Assembly: GCF_963678635.1 (NCBI RefSeq)
Contig: NC_087070.1
Span: 40,040,397-40,100,396 of the forward strand
Source of the DNA: Symsagittifera roscoffensis
Taxonomy: Eukaryota; Xenacoelomorpha; Acoela; Convolutidae
Direction: 5' to 3'
Length of the DNA: 60,000 nt
Each line of letters begins with the position of its first letter. Position 1 is the stretch's first letter. Under the pieces are notes generated by a model, which was not told the origin of the DNA, made no database searches, and saw only the letters and a list, made by a program, of their open reading frames with translations. Position numbers and translations under genes: made by a program. Below are positions 57,701-60,000 of the stretch, piece by piece.

Positions 57701-60000
57701 GAATAATTTTTAGTTATTTGGAAACAGCTTAAAACAATATTAATTTTATACTTTAATATTTCTCACTGTAAAATAAAAACAACTAGATATTCATGATCAA
57801 TAACTAAACTTAAGATAAAACTTTAAAGCTGCAACTATTTGTAGTTTCCGCAGAGAATTCGCTCAAATTGAAAATAGTTGTTTTGTTCTCTCCTGTAACC
57901 TAGCGATAGACTAGAACTCTAGAATCTATCCGGCCGAAAATAGATAGCGTATCACACAGATCGTGTACCCTTTATTTGAACCTACTCTATGACAAGGCCA
58001 CTCAAGACCTACACTCCTCTGCGTGGGACCAACTAGTCTCAAGTGGACCTAATACTAACATACTTTTTGAAAAAATCAAACAAAACAAAAAAATTGAAAC
58101 TAAATTAGCTTTATTCCACGTCAGATCACGTCTGAGCTCAATAAGTCTGATTAAGTCAAACAAATAGTAAAAGATGAAGCCTACAACGACACAAAGAAAA
58201 CTAAAACCTGCAACGTAAAGCAAAAAGAAATCACGACGAGAAAAGAAGAAACTACTTTGGCGGTAAATCTTCCTAACTTTATATAAACTGCATTAAATAA
58301 AACTGTAAACATATTTTAAAAAAACGTAAAATTTAAGTATTTTATCACAAAGTACTATTAAATAATTAGTCACCACATATCGATAAAAAAGTTTTCTACT
58401 TCACACCTTAAATCTGCCGTAACTCTGCTAGAGAATTCGAAAAAAAAACATCAATAAATTATTATCATCATTGAACACAAAAAAAACAAAAATAATTTAG
58501 TATTAAATTTATTTGATGCTAGTTTGGTGAAGATTTCTAGTTCATCTCAAAGATCATCAATTTTTGTTGTCTCCAAAAAAGTTTGAAATCTTTTAAATCC
58601 CTTACCTAAAAAATCATTACTAAAAAAACTAAATGAATTGAATTTAAAATCATTAAGACTTTTCTTGGATCTTTAACCAATTAAATCCCTAATTTTGTTT
58701 TTCAATAACAAATTATCAAGGTTTCTCCTTGAATCCTTAAATTTAAATAATTCAACCAAATCATCTATGCTTGTCCTTGAATCATTAATCTCTAAATTTT
58801 CAAAAATGTTTTTCTTAATGTGGGATCATCAAGGTTTTCCTTTTATCCGTTTAAATTCAAATTGATTTTCAAATTATCCCTTTTAATTCAATGTCTAATC
58901 CACTAAGCCGTCGATTCACTTTCCAACTTTTCTAAGTGACTCAGGACTAACTGACGATTTTTCTTCCAAGAGTTTTTTGCTTAAATTAATTCAGACAGTG
59001 AAGAACTTCGGTTGCTGATCCTTCACTTGAACCGTACCTCTTAAACCATTTGAACCCTTCCCGACCCGGGTTTTTAACAATCCATAGAATTAAAAAGTTA
59101 TAAGATAGTAATTTGGTTACTCATCCTTGAAATCTACCTCTTAAACCACTTGAATCCTACCCCACCCAAGCTTTTAATAGTGAGCTTAAGATAGTAACAA
59201 ACGATCTAATTGCCTTCTAAATATACCTAAGACTTGTGGGTTGATTTACTTTTCTCCAACCCTAAATCCAATATCGATTCCCATTTAAGTATGATTGAAC
59301 ATAATTAAAAAAGAAAATGCCAAATGCGTTTGAGAGCAAAAAAAATCACTCTACTGAATCGATATATTCTCTCCCAACGCGTCCTGCCAGGATAACATTT
59401 ACAAAAATAGTAGTAAATGGCATTATAGGAACTAGAACAATTAACACCTTGATTGTGCATCAATCAATCATTCTAATGACAACTTCCAGTTTAGCAAGTA
59501 TGAAAAAAATAATCGTAACATTTGTCTTACCCAAGATAACCGATACGACTTAGTGACAACACGGCTTCAATTATCACAACAGCAATCAGAAAAAAATTGA
59601 TTCTATGCGACAAAAAATTTGAATATAACTATATCTTACTAATCGTCATACACCCCGATATTGACCCATCGCATGGGCAAGTACAATTTTGAAATAATTT
59701 GAGAACAAATTTATTTCGGAGCGGCAATTGGCAACCGTTCACCAGGTATATTCATTATTAATTTACAGCGTGGAATATTTACCATCGAACTTCAATCACG
59801 AAATAAAAATCATCAATAACCGTGCATAGTACCTTTCAAATGGATTAAAATTTAGTAAAAAAAACCAAGTAGAAAAAAAATCAGTATTATTTCAGAACCT
59901 GAACACCCCAATCGTTAAATTGAGATTTGCATGTGGCTTGTATTTTTTTAATCATTTTTTTCTTATTTTTAGGAACATTTTCTCATGATTTTTTCATATT
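57701..60000. other. AT-rich region, no gene recognised
   Basis: The frame 57976-58167 plus (LYDKATQDLHSSAWDQLVSS, hydrophilic) and the opposite hydrophobic frame 58002-58223 overlap and cannot both be real; neither matches a known family. The frame 59317-59553 plus is also unassigned. Near 58590-58880 'TTCCTTGAATC..TTAAATCC'-type motifs repeat loosely. No RNA gene seen. Confidence 0.4.

Noticed and set aside
58002-58223. Hydrophobic minus-strand frame as a possible missing transmembrane exon of the GPCR
   Set aside because: No GPCR signature (DRY, NPxxY, conserved Pro), and an overlapping plus-strand frame is equally open in AT-rich DNA.

Overview
This is an AT-rich, intron- and transposon-dense window from an animal genome, probably an invertebrate. 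The evidence is two BEL/Pao retrotransposons (a lineage known only from Metazoa), a spliced TRPM-type gene and a spliced class A GPCR. The species cannot be named from the sequence.

Host genes. Two genes lie on the minus strand. (1) A TRPM-family gene (TRPM2-like N-terminal SLOG/MHR region) is seen as six exons at 35557-35866, 35213-35283, 12394-12568, 10095-10308, 9751-9876 and 6772-6986. All five introns have GT..AG ends and compatible phases, and the joined protein reads through the conserved TRPM N-terminus. Upstream exons and the ion-channel part were not found. (2) Two exons of a rhodopsin-like GPCR lie at 46902-47020 (TM5) and 45960-46118 (TM6). TM7 may be hidden in or beyond the 200-base gap at 45535-45734.

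Layout. 1-2908: BEL/Pao pol, plus strand, open but cut by the window edge. It is followed by an LTR-like stretch, a primer-binding-site-like sequence (3227-3244), a leader with three tandem ~195-bp units that each hold a hairpin, and a possible gag start at 4470. 5.4-12.6 kb: the 3'-proximal TRPM exons, with an ~80-bp degenerate satellite, a tRNA-like element, a TA-flanked MITE and a near-perfect 118-nt hairpin in the introns. 12.6-35.2 kb: a 22.6-kb TRPM intron. It carries a foldback element and a 12-kb array of eight ~1.52-kb units, each pairing a dead Ty3/Gypsy RT-RNase H fragment with satellite sequence. 34.7-40.7 kb: several MITEs, four with target-site-like flanking repeats. 40.7-44.8 kb: a nearly identical 2.1-kb tandem duplication. 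45-47 kb: gap and GPCR exons. 47.2-57.7 kb: a degenerate minus-strand BEL/Pao copy whose gag/protease region has been tandemly multiplied. 58-60 kb: AT-rich sequence with nothing recognised.

The window is mainly a record of transposon decay and satellite growth inside the introns of two membrane-receptor genes. The observations most worth following are the covarying hairpin triplet (3895-4363), the retroelement-derived satellite array, and the missing channel end of the TRPM gene.
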